DNA of 64,000 nucleotides from positions 34,479 through 98,478 of the forward strand of contig JAENYS010000010.1 in assembly GCA_016841645.1 (NCBI GenBank), read 5' to 3'. Shown here piece by piece: positions 33,721 through 43,620 of this stretch. The notes under the pieces are model-generated. The model was not told the DNA's origin, did no database searches, and saw nothing but the letters and a program-made list of their open reading frames with translations. The first letter of the stretch is position 1, and the number at the start of each line of letters is the position of its first letter. Position numbers and translations under genes: made by a program. Source of the stretch: Desulfoscipio geothermicus (GTDB lineage Bacteria > Bacillota > Desulfotomaculia > Desulfotomaculales > Desulfallaceae).

Positions 33721-34824
33721 TTAGTTTTCTGCTATTGTCAGCAATTTTTTTAGCTTTGCATCAGGTTCAATACCAAACTCTCTTTTTAGTTCCCGCCTGT
33801 ATATCCCATAATGTTTTAATGCGGCAACACGTTTTTTCAATATCAAAAGCGTTTCTATTAGACTGTAGTTTAAATCAGGGTGTAAAGGTTCATGATCCAG
33901 GCCGGTTTTTAATAATTCCGCTGCCTGGCCGTGCTTTCCGGTGGATTTGTAGTATTTCGCCATATCTAAAATCAACTGCACATATTTTTCCTTGATCAGC
34001 ATTCTGCTTCTCTCCGGCCACCGGAACTGATTATCCGCCAGATAATCACCGGTATAAAGGGCGGCAATTTGCTCATGATCCGAAATGTTTATATCATTGA
34101 TCACCCTTGGTGCAGCGGTAAATGACATAAACCAGTGGTAATCGCAGTCTATGGAGGCGGTATCAAGCCGGTAAAAACCTCTGGAGTACTTTATAGATAC
34201 CTGGACACCGCTGTGCTGTAGAGCTTTCCGGACGTAATATAGCGTAGTATTGAAATGGGCAACGGCTCTATCGCCGTCATAGTCCGGCCATAACGTATCA
34301 ATTATTTTATTACGATTGATTTCCGCTCCCTCGCCGTCAATAAGATATGCAAGCAATTCTTCCGCCTTACTGGTACGAAATTTAATCTCACCGGAACCGC
34401 TAATTACTTTAAATTTACCAAAACAGCGCACTTGTATCCGGGATTGATTATTAATATCGATTTTTCTTTCCTGCATGATCCGGTGCAATGTTTCCTTTAA
34501 TCTTTTTTTATCTACCGGCTTCATAAGATAATCAAGGGCATTGACGCGGAATGCCTCGACGGCATATTCGCTATAAGCTGTTACAAAGACAACCGCTGTC
34601 CAGTCCTGAAGGTCAAGAATTTGATTAGATAACTGAAAACCGTCTATGTCCGGCATTTCAATATCAATGAATGCCGTATCTATCTTTACTTTTTTTACAT
34701 ACTCCAGGGCTTCCCGTGGGTTTAAAAACTTTCCTTTGATGTCTACTATTCCGCTATCCCTCAGTAACTTGGCCATTTTGTCCAACGAGGGTTGTTCATC
34801 GTCAACTATTATTGCCTGAATCAT
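33721..34824 (-). CDS. Response regulator with winged-helix and bacterial transcriptional activator (SARP-type) domains
   Basis: 367 residues. Receiver domain (1-120) with acidic pair VDDE, phospho-acceptor Asp54 in AFIDIEMPDIDG, Thr in VTAYSE and Lys in LMKPVDKKR. Then an OmpR-type winged helix (about 130-215; IQVRCFGKFKVISG, KAEELLAYLIDGEG, HFNTTLYYVRKAL), and a helical BTAD domain (about 240-365). This is the layout of AfsR/DnrI-like activators attached to a receiver. It overlaps the kinase gene upstream by 23 bases, so the two form a two-component pair. Targets unknown. Confidence 0.93.
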   Translation of the reverse strand: MIQAIIVDDEQPSLDKMAKLLRDSGIVDIKGKFLNPREALEYVKKVKIDTAFIDIEMPDIDGFQLSNQILDLQDWTAVVFVTAYSEYAVEAFRVNALDYLMKPVDKKRLKETLHRIMQERKIDINNQSRIQVRCFGKFKVISGSGEIKFRTSKAEELLAYLIDGEGAEINRNKIIDTLWPDYDGDRAVAHFNTTLYYVRKALQHSGVQVSIKYSRGFYRLDTASIDCDYHWFMSFTAAPRVINDINISDHEQIAALYTGDYLADNQFRWPERSRMLIKEKYVQLILDMAKYYKSTGKHGQAAELLKTGLDHEPLHPDLNYSLIETLLILKKRVAALKHYGIYRRELKREFGIEPDAKLKKLLTIAEN

Positions 34825-37800
34825 TTAAACACCTCCCTGAAGGTAAAGGTAAAGGTAAAGTAAATGAAACGACAGTTCCTTTACCTACATGGCTTTTTAT
34901 GGACAACCCCTCCCCATAAAGCCTTTTCAACCGGAAATGAATATTTCGCAACCCCACACTGCTTAAGTTATCCGGTATTAAAAGCTTTTTAAGGCGCTCC
35001 GCGGGGATGCCCCGCCCGTTATCACCAACAGTTACCGTTACACCTTCCGGGCTTGGACGGACTGTTACTGTGACGGTACCCCGGCCGCTTTTTTTTCTTA
35101 GACCGTGCCGAATGGCGTTTTCCACCAGGGGTTGTATAGAAAGTGGTGGTATGTCTATAAGTATGCCGTGGTTAATATTAAATACCACGTTGAGTTCATC
35201 GCCAAATCGGGCCTTTTCTATTTCCAGGTACGACTTGACCAGACTCATTTCTTTATCCAGGGGAACAAACATATCCAAATTGTTAAAATCAAAGCTTTGT
35301 CTCAGGAAATTGGCCAGCTCGTCAATAAGCATTCCGGCCCGTTCAGGATCGGTATAGCAAAAGGCGGATATTGTGTTCAGCACATTAAATAAAAAATGCG
35401 GTTTTATTTGAGCCTGTAGAAAAGCTGCTTCTGCCGCTTTAGCTTTATCCACCGAAATCTTCAGGTTAACCAAAGTCTTAACTCTGGCCAGAAGTTCATC
35501 CACTTCGACAGGTTTGGGTAGGTAGTCATTGGCTCCGGATTCAAACCCCGTCACAATATCTTCAGTTCTTGTTCTGGCGGTCAGCATTAGCACCGGCAAG
35601 TCATAGTGAGATCTGTTGTTCCTTATTCTTTGACACACTTCATAGCCCGACATTTCCGGTAGCATCACATCCAATATGACTAGGGAAATGTCTTTGTTCT
35701 TGTTGATTTCTTTCAGGGCGGTTGACCCGTTTTCCACCGCTGTGATGGAGTACCCTTCGGTTCTAAGGATAGCAGAGGTAGACTTTAAATTTAAAATTTC
35801 ATCATCGACGATTAAAATATGTGCTCCATTGTCACCGGTCCTGTGATCACCGGGTTTTCTCTCCAAGCCTGCGGCAATTTCAAACACGGGCAGATAAACA
35901 CCGGTTTCATCAGGCTGCAACCTAGTTACAGGCAAGGCGAAATAGAATTTGGAACCTTTTCCCGGAGTGGATTCGACCCAAATTTTTCCCCCATGGGATT
36001 CTACCAAGTGTTTTGTTATGGAAAGTCCCAGTCCCGTGCCGCCGTGCTTGCGGGTAATTGAGGAATCTACCTGTTCAAAAGACTTAAATATGTTTGCTAG
36101 CTTATCCCCGGGGATACCCTGCCCGGTATCCTCTACACATACCTCCAGCATTTTCCCGCATTCCTTTGCCGTAACCCAAATATTTCCTTGTTTAGTAAAT
36201 TTCACCGCGTTGCCAATCAGGTTATACATTATCTGGGCCAATCTGTTTTCGTCGGCCAGGACGGGGGGAAGATTGTTTGGTAAAGCATGTACCAGTTTAA
36301 TTCTGGCCGGATCGTTCAACTGTTGGAACACTTGCAATGTAGTCTCAACAATACCTTTTATCATCACTGGCTTTAAATCAAGTTTTATTTCACTGTGCTT
36401 CATCTTTGAGTAATCTAAAATATCATTAACCAGGTTGGCCAATCTCCTGCTGCTAAGGGCAATGACGGAAAGGCTCTGCTTCTGTCCGTTACTCAGCTTA
36501 CCCTCACAGCTTCGCAGCATAGCTTCGGTGATACCCAGTATGCCATTCAAGGGAGTGCGTAGCTCATGGGATGTGTTGGCCAAAAACTCATCTTTAATCT
36601 TATCCATCTCCAGTAACCGCCGGGACAAGTCCTCTACATTCGTAAATGCGCTGGAAAACCTTCTAGCCAGCACAAAAGATTGCAGAAACAGGAACACAAC
36701 GAAACCAAAGCTGGATAATTCCCCAACATTGAGAGAGATCACCCGGTAATGGCACAATACATCATACAGAGCACCCAATATTATGATCAGGGCTCCCAGC
36801 AAAACAATAGATGAATTCTGTCTCTTCTTGATAAAGGCAAACCAGTTAATGGCCAGTGTATACAGAGCTGTCAATATTACCACCGCTATAACCAAACCGG
36901 TAAACTTTGTATAAAAATGGAGCGGTGCGAGTAACGTAAACAGCGACATGGCTGAGGAATAAACCACGAAAGATCTGACCACCTTTAGGGACACTTCACG
37001 GGGGAACAGTACACTTAACAGCAGGGCCAAGGTGGTGGGAAACCAGTATAAGGTAATATAATTAATCAATACAATACCGCCGAAGCTGATCATTGGAATC
37101 AGGGCATACACTGCGTAATCCCCATGGATAACGGTCCTACCCATGACAACAAGACACATAAATACAAAATACAAGCTGCTTTTATCTTCACGTCTTAATA
37201 GAAAGATGCTTAAATAATACAACCCCAGAATAAAACAACTGGTGAATAAAAATATATCCCTGTATACAATGCGCTTATCATAATTACCGATTTGCTCCTG
37301 GGTACCCATGATAATGGGATACCACATACCGCCTCGGGCATAAATAAAATTAGATACATGTACTATTATGTCAAATTGTGATGATGCAGGTAAAAACTGA
37401 ACTGTCTGTGGCTTGAATTCAGGCTTGAAATGCTTTTTATCCATAGCCGCCGAACCGCTGGAGGCGATAAGTTGATCATTAATATACATGCTGTAAGCGG
37501 TAGACATGGTGGGTATGCGCAGGGCCATGGGAGTATCTGTTTTGGCGCTTACTATTCTCAGACGATAAGTAGCGTAGCCGAAACCGGGTAGATTACGGCT
37601 ATTAACTTGATAATCGTTCCAAACTGAAGGTGTTCCGGCTTTGATATGCGCTACCGGGGCCAAATTATTAAGTTGATCATAGCATAAAAAGCTGTGCCAG
37701 TAAAAATCCCATTCGCCGCTCAAGCTTAAAAGCCCGTCTTTTTCCGGATTCCATTCCGACAGGTTTAAAACTCCATCCCGGGGGGTAAGGGATGAAAACT

Positions 37801-37918
37801 TGTCGGTTGTATCCGTAAACGCAATTGCTGTGGAGCATATAAGGATAACCAGAATAGCAGTCGCTAGGGCAAAGGATACTTTTTTAGATAATTTTTTTGC
37901 ACTGTTTTTTATGTCCAT
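34802..37918 (-). CDS. Hybrid sensor histidine kinase with 7TMR-DISM input and two kinase cores
   Basis: 1038 residues from ATG 37918. Order: a signal anchor; an extracytoplasmic jelly-roll (DISMED2-like; LSLSGEWDFYWHSFLC, FGYATYRLRIV) to about residue 210; seven membrane helices to about 420; HisKA with His near 450 in NTSHELRTPLNG; HATPase (DENRLAQIMYNLIGNAVKF, DTGQGIP, GTGLGLSI); a receiver with Asp near 748 in VILDVMLPEM; and then a second, LytS/YehU-type kinase: QIKPHFLFNVLNTISAFC near 839 and an HATPase (LVENAIRHGL, DNGRGIP). No clear ribosome binding site is seen. An upstream extension of 22 residues is possible but unconserved. It is coupled to the SARP-type regulator. Confidence 0.92.
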   Translation of the reverse strand: MDIKNSAKKLSKKVSFALATAILVILICSTAIAFTDTTDKFSSLTPRDGVLNLSEWNPEKDGLLSLSGEWDFYWHSFLCYDQLNNLAPVAHIKAGTPSVWNDYQVNSRNLPGFGYATYRLRIVSAKTDTPMALRIPTMSTAYSMYINDQLIASSGSAAMDKKHFKPEFKPQTVQFLPASSQFDIIVHVSNFIYARGGMWYPIIMGTQEQIGNYDKRIVYRDIFLFTSCFILGLYYLSIFLLRREDKSSLYFVFMCLVVMGRTVIHGDYAVYALIPMISFGGIVLINYITLYWFPTTLALLLSVLFPREVSLKVVRSFVVYSSAMSLFTLLAPLHFYTKFTGLVIAVVILTALYTLAINWFAFIKKRQNSSIVLLGALIIILGALYDVLCHYRVISLNVGELSSFGFVVFLFLQSFVLARRFSSAFTNVEDLSRRLLEMDKIKDEFLANTSHELRTPLNGILGITEAMLRSCEGKLSNGQKQSLSVIALSSRRLANLVNDILDYSKMKHSEIKLDLKPVMIKGIVETTLQVFQQLNDPARIKLVHALPNNLPPVLADENRLAQIMYNLIGNAVKFTKQGNIWVTAKECGKMLEVCVEDTGQGIPGDKLANIFKSFEQVDSSITRKHGGTGLGLSITKHLVESHGGKIWVESTPGKGSKFYFALPVTRLQPDETGVYLPVFEIAAGLERKPGDHRTGDNGAHILIVDDEILNLKSTSAILRTEGYSITAVENGSTALKEINKNKDISLVILDVMLPEMSGYEVCQRIRNNRSHYDLPVLMLTARTRTEDIVTGFESGANDYLPKPVEVDELLARVKTLVNLKISVDKAKAAEAAFLQAQIKPHFLFNVLNTISAFCYTDPERAGMLIDELANFLRQSFDFNNLDMFVPLDKEMSLVKSYLEIEKARFGDELNVVFNINHGILIDIPPLSIQPLVENAIRHGLRKKSGRGTVTVTVRPSPEGVTVTVGDNGRGIPAERLKKLLIPDNLSSVGLRNIHFRLKRLYGEGLSIKSHVGKGTVVSFTLPLPLPSGRCLNDSGNNS

Positions 37919-37971
37919 AATTGTACAAATTATAAACAACCAATCCCATGCTTTCCATAGTCTACATTTAA

Positions 37972-38011
37972 TTGTCAGTGACAAATTAATGTCATTATTT
38001 TGTCACTGTGA
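37972..38011. promoter_or_regulatory. Palindromes in the divergent kinase / HTH-regulator promoter region
   Basis: TTGTCA-G-TGACAA at 37972-37984 is a perfect palindrome. TCAC-T-GTGA at 38003-38011 is a second, within TTTTGTCACTGTGA, which repeats part of the first. They lie between two divergent regulatory genes and could bind the HTH protein or the SARP regulator. Confidence 0.45.
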
Positions 38012-38060
38012 TTTAAGTTGTGGTATGATTGTATATATGGAAGATAAGGGGTATGTTCTG

Positions 38061-39677
38061 ATGAAATTTGGCGAAAAACTGGATTTTTTAATAAAAAACT
38101 TTAATACCAGTAACAGTAGGCTGGCCAAAGCTATTAAGGTAGACCCTTCCTTAGTGAGTAAATGGAGACGGGGAAATCGTGTACCCGCTCCGGATTCTCC
38201 GTACGTACCTTTAATATCCAGTTATTTTTTGAATATACATGCACTCCAACATCAAAAGGATACCCTTATCAACGTTTTAAGGTTGGCTTATCCCACCATA
38301 GGTGATTTTGAATCCCCACAAACATATAGAGCCCTTACTGAATGGCTCTCAATGGAAAGCACTACCGGCGGTAGTCCCATAATTTCCCTGATGGAAATGC
38401 CCGGTGACGGCATCAACAATGTGCTTGCTAAAATCAGTGCATTGGTCATTAATGATAATGAAGCTGCGGGTATTACGTCACCAATTAACCAGAATATTGT
38501 GATTAAACCTGGCGAGCAAGGAAGTTATGAGGTTTTTAAGGGCATTGAAGGCAAACGCCAGGCCGTTATGAATTTTCTAAACATGGTTTTATCGTCTTTC
38601 CGGCCTTTGGAACTTCTTTTGTTCAGTGAAGAGGATATTGAATGGTTGGTGGGCGACCCGGAATTCTTTATGAACTGGGGCCGGGCGCTAAGGCAGGTGC
38701 TTTTACAGGGACATAAAGTTGTAATCACCCACAATGTAAACAGGGACCCAAACCGGATCATGTCCGTTATAGACCAATGGGTCCCCCTGCATTTGACTGG
38801 AAAGCTAGAATCTTATTATTACCCAAAGTACACAGATAAGGTAATTAAGAACACTATGTTTATAGCCCGGGGATTAGCAGCAATTATTGCCGTTAATCCG
38901 GAACACAGTCATAACACCAATTATACATTCTTTTTTACAGACCCGCTGGTAACAAAACTGGCCGAGGAAAACTATCTGGCATTTTTGTTGACCTGCCGCC
39001 GGTTGGTGAAAACCTTTAAAAGCAGCGGCATGTGGGAGTACTGCCAGGAAATTTGCAAAATAGAGGAGAGGCCGGGGTTTTATTATGTACTTAAAAACGG
39101 TCCCACCTCGTTAACCATGCCACCGAAACTATATATGAAGCTGTTAAATAATTTAAATTTATCGAGCACTGAAATAAAAGCAAGAATGGACCTACATCAA
39201 AAACGCCTCAAATACTTTGAACGCAACCTGGCATTATACAAATACAGGGAGTTTATAAACGTTGAAGCTTTTGAAACCGACTTGTTATTAAAAGACTATG
39301 TTTATAGTGGGATTGAATTGTTTACCGGCCAGGCGGCAAAATGTAATGCGGTCGATTACATTGAACATATTTCATACATCATTGACCTGTTAAAGCAAAA
39401 TGAAAACTATGAATTGATTCTGTATAAATTACACGAAATAGACAATTTACATAGAATCTTTCTGTCGGTAAAGGAGAATTATTCAGTGATACTTTCCACC
39501 TGCAACCGGTTTGGGAATAATCCCATTGCCATAATTACTAACCAGGATAATATTGCCGGTGCCTTTGAAGATTATTTTAACATGATGATAGAGCATATTC
39601 CTGTTTCCAGGCGGAATAAGAAACGGGTAATCAAAAAGCTTGAAAACAGTATTTATCAGCTTGAGAATAAATACTAG
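38061..39677 (+). CDS. HTH (XRE-like) regulator with large uncharacterised C-terminal domain
   Basis: 538 residues from ATG 38061, which has AAGGGG nine bases upstream. The frame is open further upstream, but that part runs antisense through the kinase gene. Residues about 8-50 form a helix-turn-helix (SNSRLAKAIKVDPSLVSKW, then RRGNRVPAP). The remaining 480 residues are soluble and unknown to me; similar one-component regulators with long C-terminal parts occur in Desulfotomaculum relatives. It is divergent from the hybrid kinase, suggesting a shared circuit. Confidence 0.75.
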   Translation: MKFGEKLDFLIKNFNTSNSRLAKAIKVDPSLVSKWRRGNRVPAPDSPYVPLISSYFLNIHALQHQKDTLINVLRLAYPTIGDFESPQTYRALTEWLSMESTTGGSPIISLMEMPGDGINNVLAKISALVINDNEAAGITSPINQNIVIKPGEQGSYEVFKGIEGKRQAVMNFLNMVLSSFRPLELLLFSEEDIEWLVGDPEFFMNWGRALRQVLLQGHKVVITHNVNRDPNRIMSVIDQWVPLHLTGKLESYYYPKYTDKVIKNTMFIARGLAAIIAVNPEHSHNTNYTFFFTDPLVTKLAEENYLAFLLTCRRLVKTFKSSGMWEYCQEICKIEERPGFYYVLKNGPTSLTMPPKLYMKLLNNLNLSSTEIKARMDLHQKRLKYFERNLALYKYREFINVEAFETDLLLKDYVYSGIELFTGQAAKCNAVDYIEHISYIIDLLKQNENYELILYKLHEIDNLHRIFLSVKENYSVILSTCNRFGNNPIAIITNQDNIAGAFEDYFNMMIEHIPVSRRNKKRVIKKLENSIYQLENKY

Positions 39678-39725
39678 TTGACAGGGTTTCTTCCATCCCA
39701 CCGGCTTGGCAAACATGCCGGCAGC

Positions 39726-39767
39726 AAGTGGCAGCATGGCAGTATATTGACTGCCATGCTGCCACTT
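39726..39767. repeat. Perfect 18-bp hairpin between convergent genes
   Basis: Arms 39726-39743 and 39750-39767 match perfectly around a 6-nt loop. Only three Ts follow on the plus side. It most likely acts as a bidirectional terminator for the HTH gene and the SLH gene; its perfect symmetry is unusual. Confidence 0.65.
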
Positions 39768-39814
39768 TAGGTCAAATACTTCATGAAACGATCAGCTAAA
39801 AAACTTGATTAATC

Positions 39815-42800
39815 TTAATTACTGATACTGCCGATGGTTAAACACTCATGCACCATATGTTCTTGATGCAATTCCTCCGCAAGTCTCCAGAAATCAGATT
39901 TATTTTCCAAACGGAACGGGCCGTCGGCTTCAGGAATATTTGCTTCAACGGCAAATATTGCTTTGCTATTCCCTACCGGTGTTACAGAGGTGATGGCGAC
40001 AGGTTTACCATTGTAATCCCAGAGAATTAAATCATCGCCTGTCAAACTGTCCACACTCTGGTAAAGATTGAGCGTAAAACCGCTGTCGGTTATATCCGAA
40101 GCAAAGGCTTTGTTGGGTAGTACATTGTCCCCCTGGGATATAATCTGTGCAAAACCGCCTATGTTCTCTCCGTCTCCTGTTGCCCGGATAAGTAACCGGT
40201 AGCCTGCATCCGCATCTGTTGTTGTATACGTTAAACTTGTGGCCCCGTCAATGGCTATCATATCGTAAGTAGACGGATTAATCCTGTACCACTGGTAGCT
40301 TAGATATACATCATCCACTACCGAAGAATTCTCAAGGTTAGTAACTGTAAAATATGCCTCTAACCCCCTGCCAACCCAGGGTGCCATAGTCCCGCTTAAA
40401 AACATGCTTTCATCCAAGCCCCACTCGCTGAAATATGTGTTGACATAAGACAACGGGGCGTTCACAGCGTTTGAAGTATAGCCATCCTTGGACCCGCCAT
40501 TCACCAGCAGGCGGTATTGATAGTCCCCGCCGGGACTGGAGAGGCTGAAATTGTCCTGAATGGTTGAATCGGTTGTTACATCTTCACTGTAATACTGATA
40601 GTTAAACCAGCTCGTACCGTCGGATGAATACTGCAGTGTATAGCTTTCGGCATCATTCTGCAAGGGTTCTGGGAATTTTAGGTCTACCACGGGATAATAA
40701 GATTTATTTCCACTAAAAGTATTTACCCATTTGTAGCTTCTATCCACATACAAACCACCGATTTTGCCCTGTTGGGATGTAAAAGGAGTAAAAGATGGTA
40801 AAGTTCCCCCGTCACCCGGCGTAAACGGTCCGCCAATGCTAATTACCTCACTAGATGATTGATAACCGGCTTTGGTGAATGCCAAAGTGTACGTTCCTGA
40901 AAATTCGCCTTCCACAGGGCTAAGCAGGTATTCATGATCTGGAATATCAGGGTCTCTAACTTCCGGGTCGTTAAATTTGAAGTCCACCATGTTTCCGGTG
41001 GCATCCGTCAATGAGAAGTTCTCTTTCTTTAGCCCCAGTATCAGTTCTTGGCTTGCCGAATTCAAAACCGATACCCATATTTCCTGCTCATTGCAATAAA
41101 TAATTTGCAACTCAGCCGGAGTCGAGGAGGATGCGGGAGACACGGTTACCGCACAGGTTGCCGTAAAACCACCGTCAGCTGTTGTCGCTGTGACGGTTGC
41201 GGTTCCCACAGCCACTCCCGTTACTAAGCCGGTATCACTTACAGTTGCTACATTTTCATCAGTTGAAGACCAGGTTACATTTTTATTGGCCGCGTTTTCA
41301 GGTTCCACAGTTGCATCCAGCTTAAGTGTTTTTCCTACTTCTAAATCCATCTTTATCAAACTAATCACGATTCCAGTTACGGGATTACCGGAAACAGTAT
41401 AATCAAATGTCGCTTCTTCACTGTTTCTCATATTCCCCTTTACAGCGATAGCTTTGATAATTATGCTGTTGTTTATGGTAACCGGGCCGGTATATTTGCT
41501 GCTGTTGATAGCCGGAGTGGTTCCGTCGGTGGTGTAATATATTGCCGCCTCCTCCGTGGTGGTTGTCAATTCCACCGTCGCGCCTTTTTCTATTGTCCCG
41601 GATGCGGGACTGGCTGACGGTGTGGCAACCTGCGAAGCTTCAAAGGGTGCCCAGGTGGAAAAATGATAGACTGTTGCCTTTACTACTTTATTAACTGCAT
41701 CAACTTGAGAATCAACATTTTTCCATTCCCCGTTGTCATAATAGAATATCGCCACAGTAGTGGGGTCGTCGCCTTCATAGGGGAGCACCAAATCAACGCC
41801 ATTGCTCAGGTCCATATTTCCCTGCAGTTCTATTTTGACCACTTTACCGGCGGTTTTAAATACCACCCCTTCCTGAACGGGAGGCACCTCGTAGTCACCG
41901 TCAATCAGCTCCGCCACCGTCACCGTGGCTTCTGCGGGAACGGTTACCCCGGTAAAGTCCAAACTGACATTATTGGCAAATTCCAATTTTTTAACTTCCT
42001 CAGTAATCGCTACAGGGTTATCCAGTGGAATTGGTTGTTCCTTCTCTAAAACCGTAACCGTGAACTGCCGGGTGGCATTTGAATAACCTTGTTTTTCCGC
42101 GGTAACGGTGATTGTTGCACTGCCGGCTTTTTTAGCGGTAATTGTGATTACTTTGCCGGAAACAACCAGGCCAGTTACTTGTTCGTTACTGCTAACTGCA
42201 CTAATAGTAACGTCTGCTGGATTAGTAATAATATTTTTTTGGTTGGTTGATTCGTTGATTATGGATATATTGCTGATAAATTCTATTGTTATATTTGAGG
42301 TAGTGTTGCCACCGCTACTGCCACCACTGGAAGATGCAACGGAGAAGGCGGTTTTAATTGTTTTAATGTTCTGTACGCCGGCGGAACCAACTTGCTGTTC
42401 CTCGGCTATAACAACGGGTTCCTTGTCTTTTTGACCCGGATTGTAAGTCCGCACGCTGTAGGACCGGTTTGCCATTACCGCAATGGTGTACTCGCCGTTA
42501 TTGTTGGTGGTGGTAATAAATGTCGGATTGGTGGTGAATAATACGGTGGTATTTTTCACCGGCCGGTCATTCTTATCCTTTAAGAGTCCATTAACAACGG
42601 CTGCGTCTTCTAACTCAAGTTTGACTTCCGCTACATTGTTTTCAGCAATATTAACATTAGATTTATAAGCCACTGAGTTCTCGGTGGTGGCGGTTATGTC
42701 GTAATTACCGGCATCCAGTTCGGCTTTGAAGTAACCTTGCGGGCTGGTTTCAACTTCCAATGGTACCTCATAGCTACCGGCGGCGAAAATCCTTATCACC

Positions 42801-43498
42801 GCCTGACTCGAAGCTTTTCCGTCATTGGTTACAACGCCTTCCACCGCACTTGCCGGCACTGGTCCCGTTTCTTCGACGGTTACTGATTCACCATTTGCAT
42901 ACGCCAGGGCTCGATCCAAGGATACCACGGCCTCGGCTCGAGTGATGCTCTTGGTGGGCGCAAAGGTGTTGTCCGGCATACCTCTCATCAAACCGGCACC
43001 GGCAACGGCTCCAACGCTGTCCCTGGCCCATTGAGGAATCTGGCCGGCGTCGCTGAATTCCAATCCACCTGTGGCCGGGGTAATTTGTAACAATCTGATG
43101 ATTATACCGGCAACTTCTTGCCGGGTTATAGTTTGGTCCGGTTTGAAAGTACCATCGGCATATCCGCCGATATAACCCGCTACTTTGGCTGTAATTACAT
43201 CTTCGTAATACCATTTGCCGTGTTTAATGTCGGCAAAACCGGTATTAGCCTGGTCGTTATTAGCAATGGCAAAGGCGCGATTGACCATGGCTACAAATTC
43301 AGCCCGGCTAATTTCATTATTCGGTTTAAATGTTCCATCTTGATAACCGCCGGTCAGGCCTTTTTCTGCCCATTCGTTAATTTGTTCTTGGGCCCAGTGG
43401 CCGTTTATATCGGAAAACTGGGCGGCTGCTGTGTAACCCGTGCAGGCCAAAAACATACACAAGGCCAGCAAAATAACAAATATTCTTTTGCTATACAC
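39815..43498 (-). CDS. S-layer homology (SLH) domain surface protein with Ig-like modules
   Basis: 1227 residues. Signal peptide 1-26. Three SLH domains (about 28-70, 87-130, 145-190; FSDINGHWAQEQINEWAEKG, GGYQDGTFKPNNEISRAEF, GGYADGTFKPDQTITRQEV) anchor it to pyruvylated wall polymer. Then two carboxypeptidase-regulatory-like folds, a Ser/Gly hinge near 395, a chitobiase-like module near 640-690 (AAIYYTTDGTTPAINSSKYT), a Big_2 Ig-like module near 703-789 (VTWSSTDENVATVSDTGLVT) and further beta-rich modules. No enzyme domain is visible. The start is GTG behind GAGGGGG. Confidence 0.93.
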   Translation of the reverse strand: MYSKRIFVILLALCMFLACTGYTAAAQFSDINGHWAQEQINEWAEKGLTGGYQDGTFKPNNEISRAEFVAMVNRAFAIANNDQANTGFADIKHGKWYYEDVITAKVAGYIGGYADGTFKPDQTITRQEVAGIIIRLLQITPATGGLEFSDAGQIPQWARDSVGAVAGAGLMRGMPDNTFAPTKSITRAEAVVSLDRALAYANGESVTVEETGPVPASAVEGVVTNDGKASSQAVIRIFAAGSYEVPLEVETSPQGYFKAELDAGNYDITATTENSVAYKSNVNIAENNVAEVKLELEDAAVVNGLLKDKNDRPVKNTTVLFTTNPTFITTTNNNGEYTIAVMANRSYSVRTYNPGQKDKEPVVIAEEQQVGSAGVQNIKTIKTAFSVASSSGGSSGGNTTSNITIEFISNISIINESTNQKNIITNPADVTISAVSSNEQVTGLVVSGKVITITAKKAGSATITVTAEKQGYSNATRQFTVTVLEKEQPIPLDNPVAITEEVKKLEFANNVSLDFTGVTVPAEATVTVAELIDGDYEVPPVQEGVVFKTAGKVVKIELQGNMDLSNGVDLVLPYEGDDPTTVAIFYYDNGEWKNVDSQVDAVNKVVKATVYHFSTWAPFEASQVATPSASPASGTIEKGATVELTTTTEEAAIYYTTDGTTPAINSSKYTGPVTINNSIIIKAIAVKGNMRNSEEATFDYTVSGNPVTGIVISLIKMDLEVGKTLKLDATVEPENAANKNVTWSSTDENVATVSDTGLVTGVAVGTATVTATTADGGFTATCAVTVSPASSSTPAELQIIYCNEQEIWVSVLNSASQELILGLKKENFSLTDATGNMVDFKFNDPEVRDPDIPDHEYLLSPVEGEFSGTYTLAFTKAGYQSSSEVISIGGPFTPGDGGTLPSFTPFTSQQGKIGGLYVDRSYKWVNTFSGNKSYYPVVDLKFPEPLQNDAESYTLQYSSDGTSWFNYQYYSEDVTTDSTIQDNFSLSSPGGDYQYRLLVNGGSKDGYTSNAVNAPLSYVNTYFSEWGLDESMFLSGTMAPWVGRGLEAYFTVTNLENSSVVDDVYLSYQWYRINPSTYDMIAIDGATSLTYTTTDADAGYRLLIRATGDGENIGGFAQIISQGDNVLPNKAFASDITDSGFTLNLYQSVDSLTGDDLILWDYNGKPVAITSVTPVGNSKAIFAVEANIPEADGPFRLENKSDFWRLAEELHQEHMVHECLTIGSISN

Positions 43499-43620
43499 TT
43501 TTTCTTTACCCCCTCTTTTTTTAACTTGAAGATTAAGCTAAACCTTTTAATCCAGCGTCTTACAGCCCTCCTTTTGCCAAGTAATTAAATGTCAGTGGAT
43601 ACCAAAATATTACGGCCCTA

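Noticed and set aside
37800..38060. N-terminal extension of the HTH regulator frame
   Set aside because: Lies antisense to the kinase N-terminus and crosses the divergent promoter region; the ribosome binding site supports 38061.
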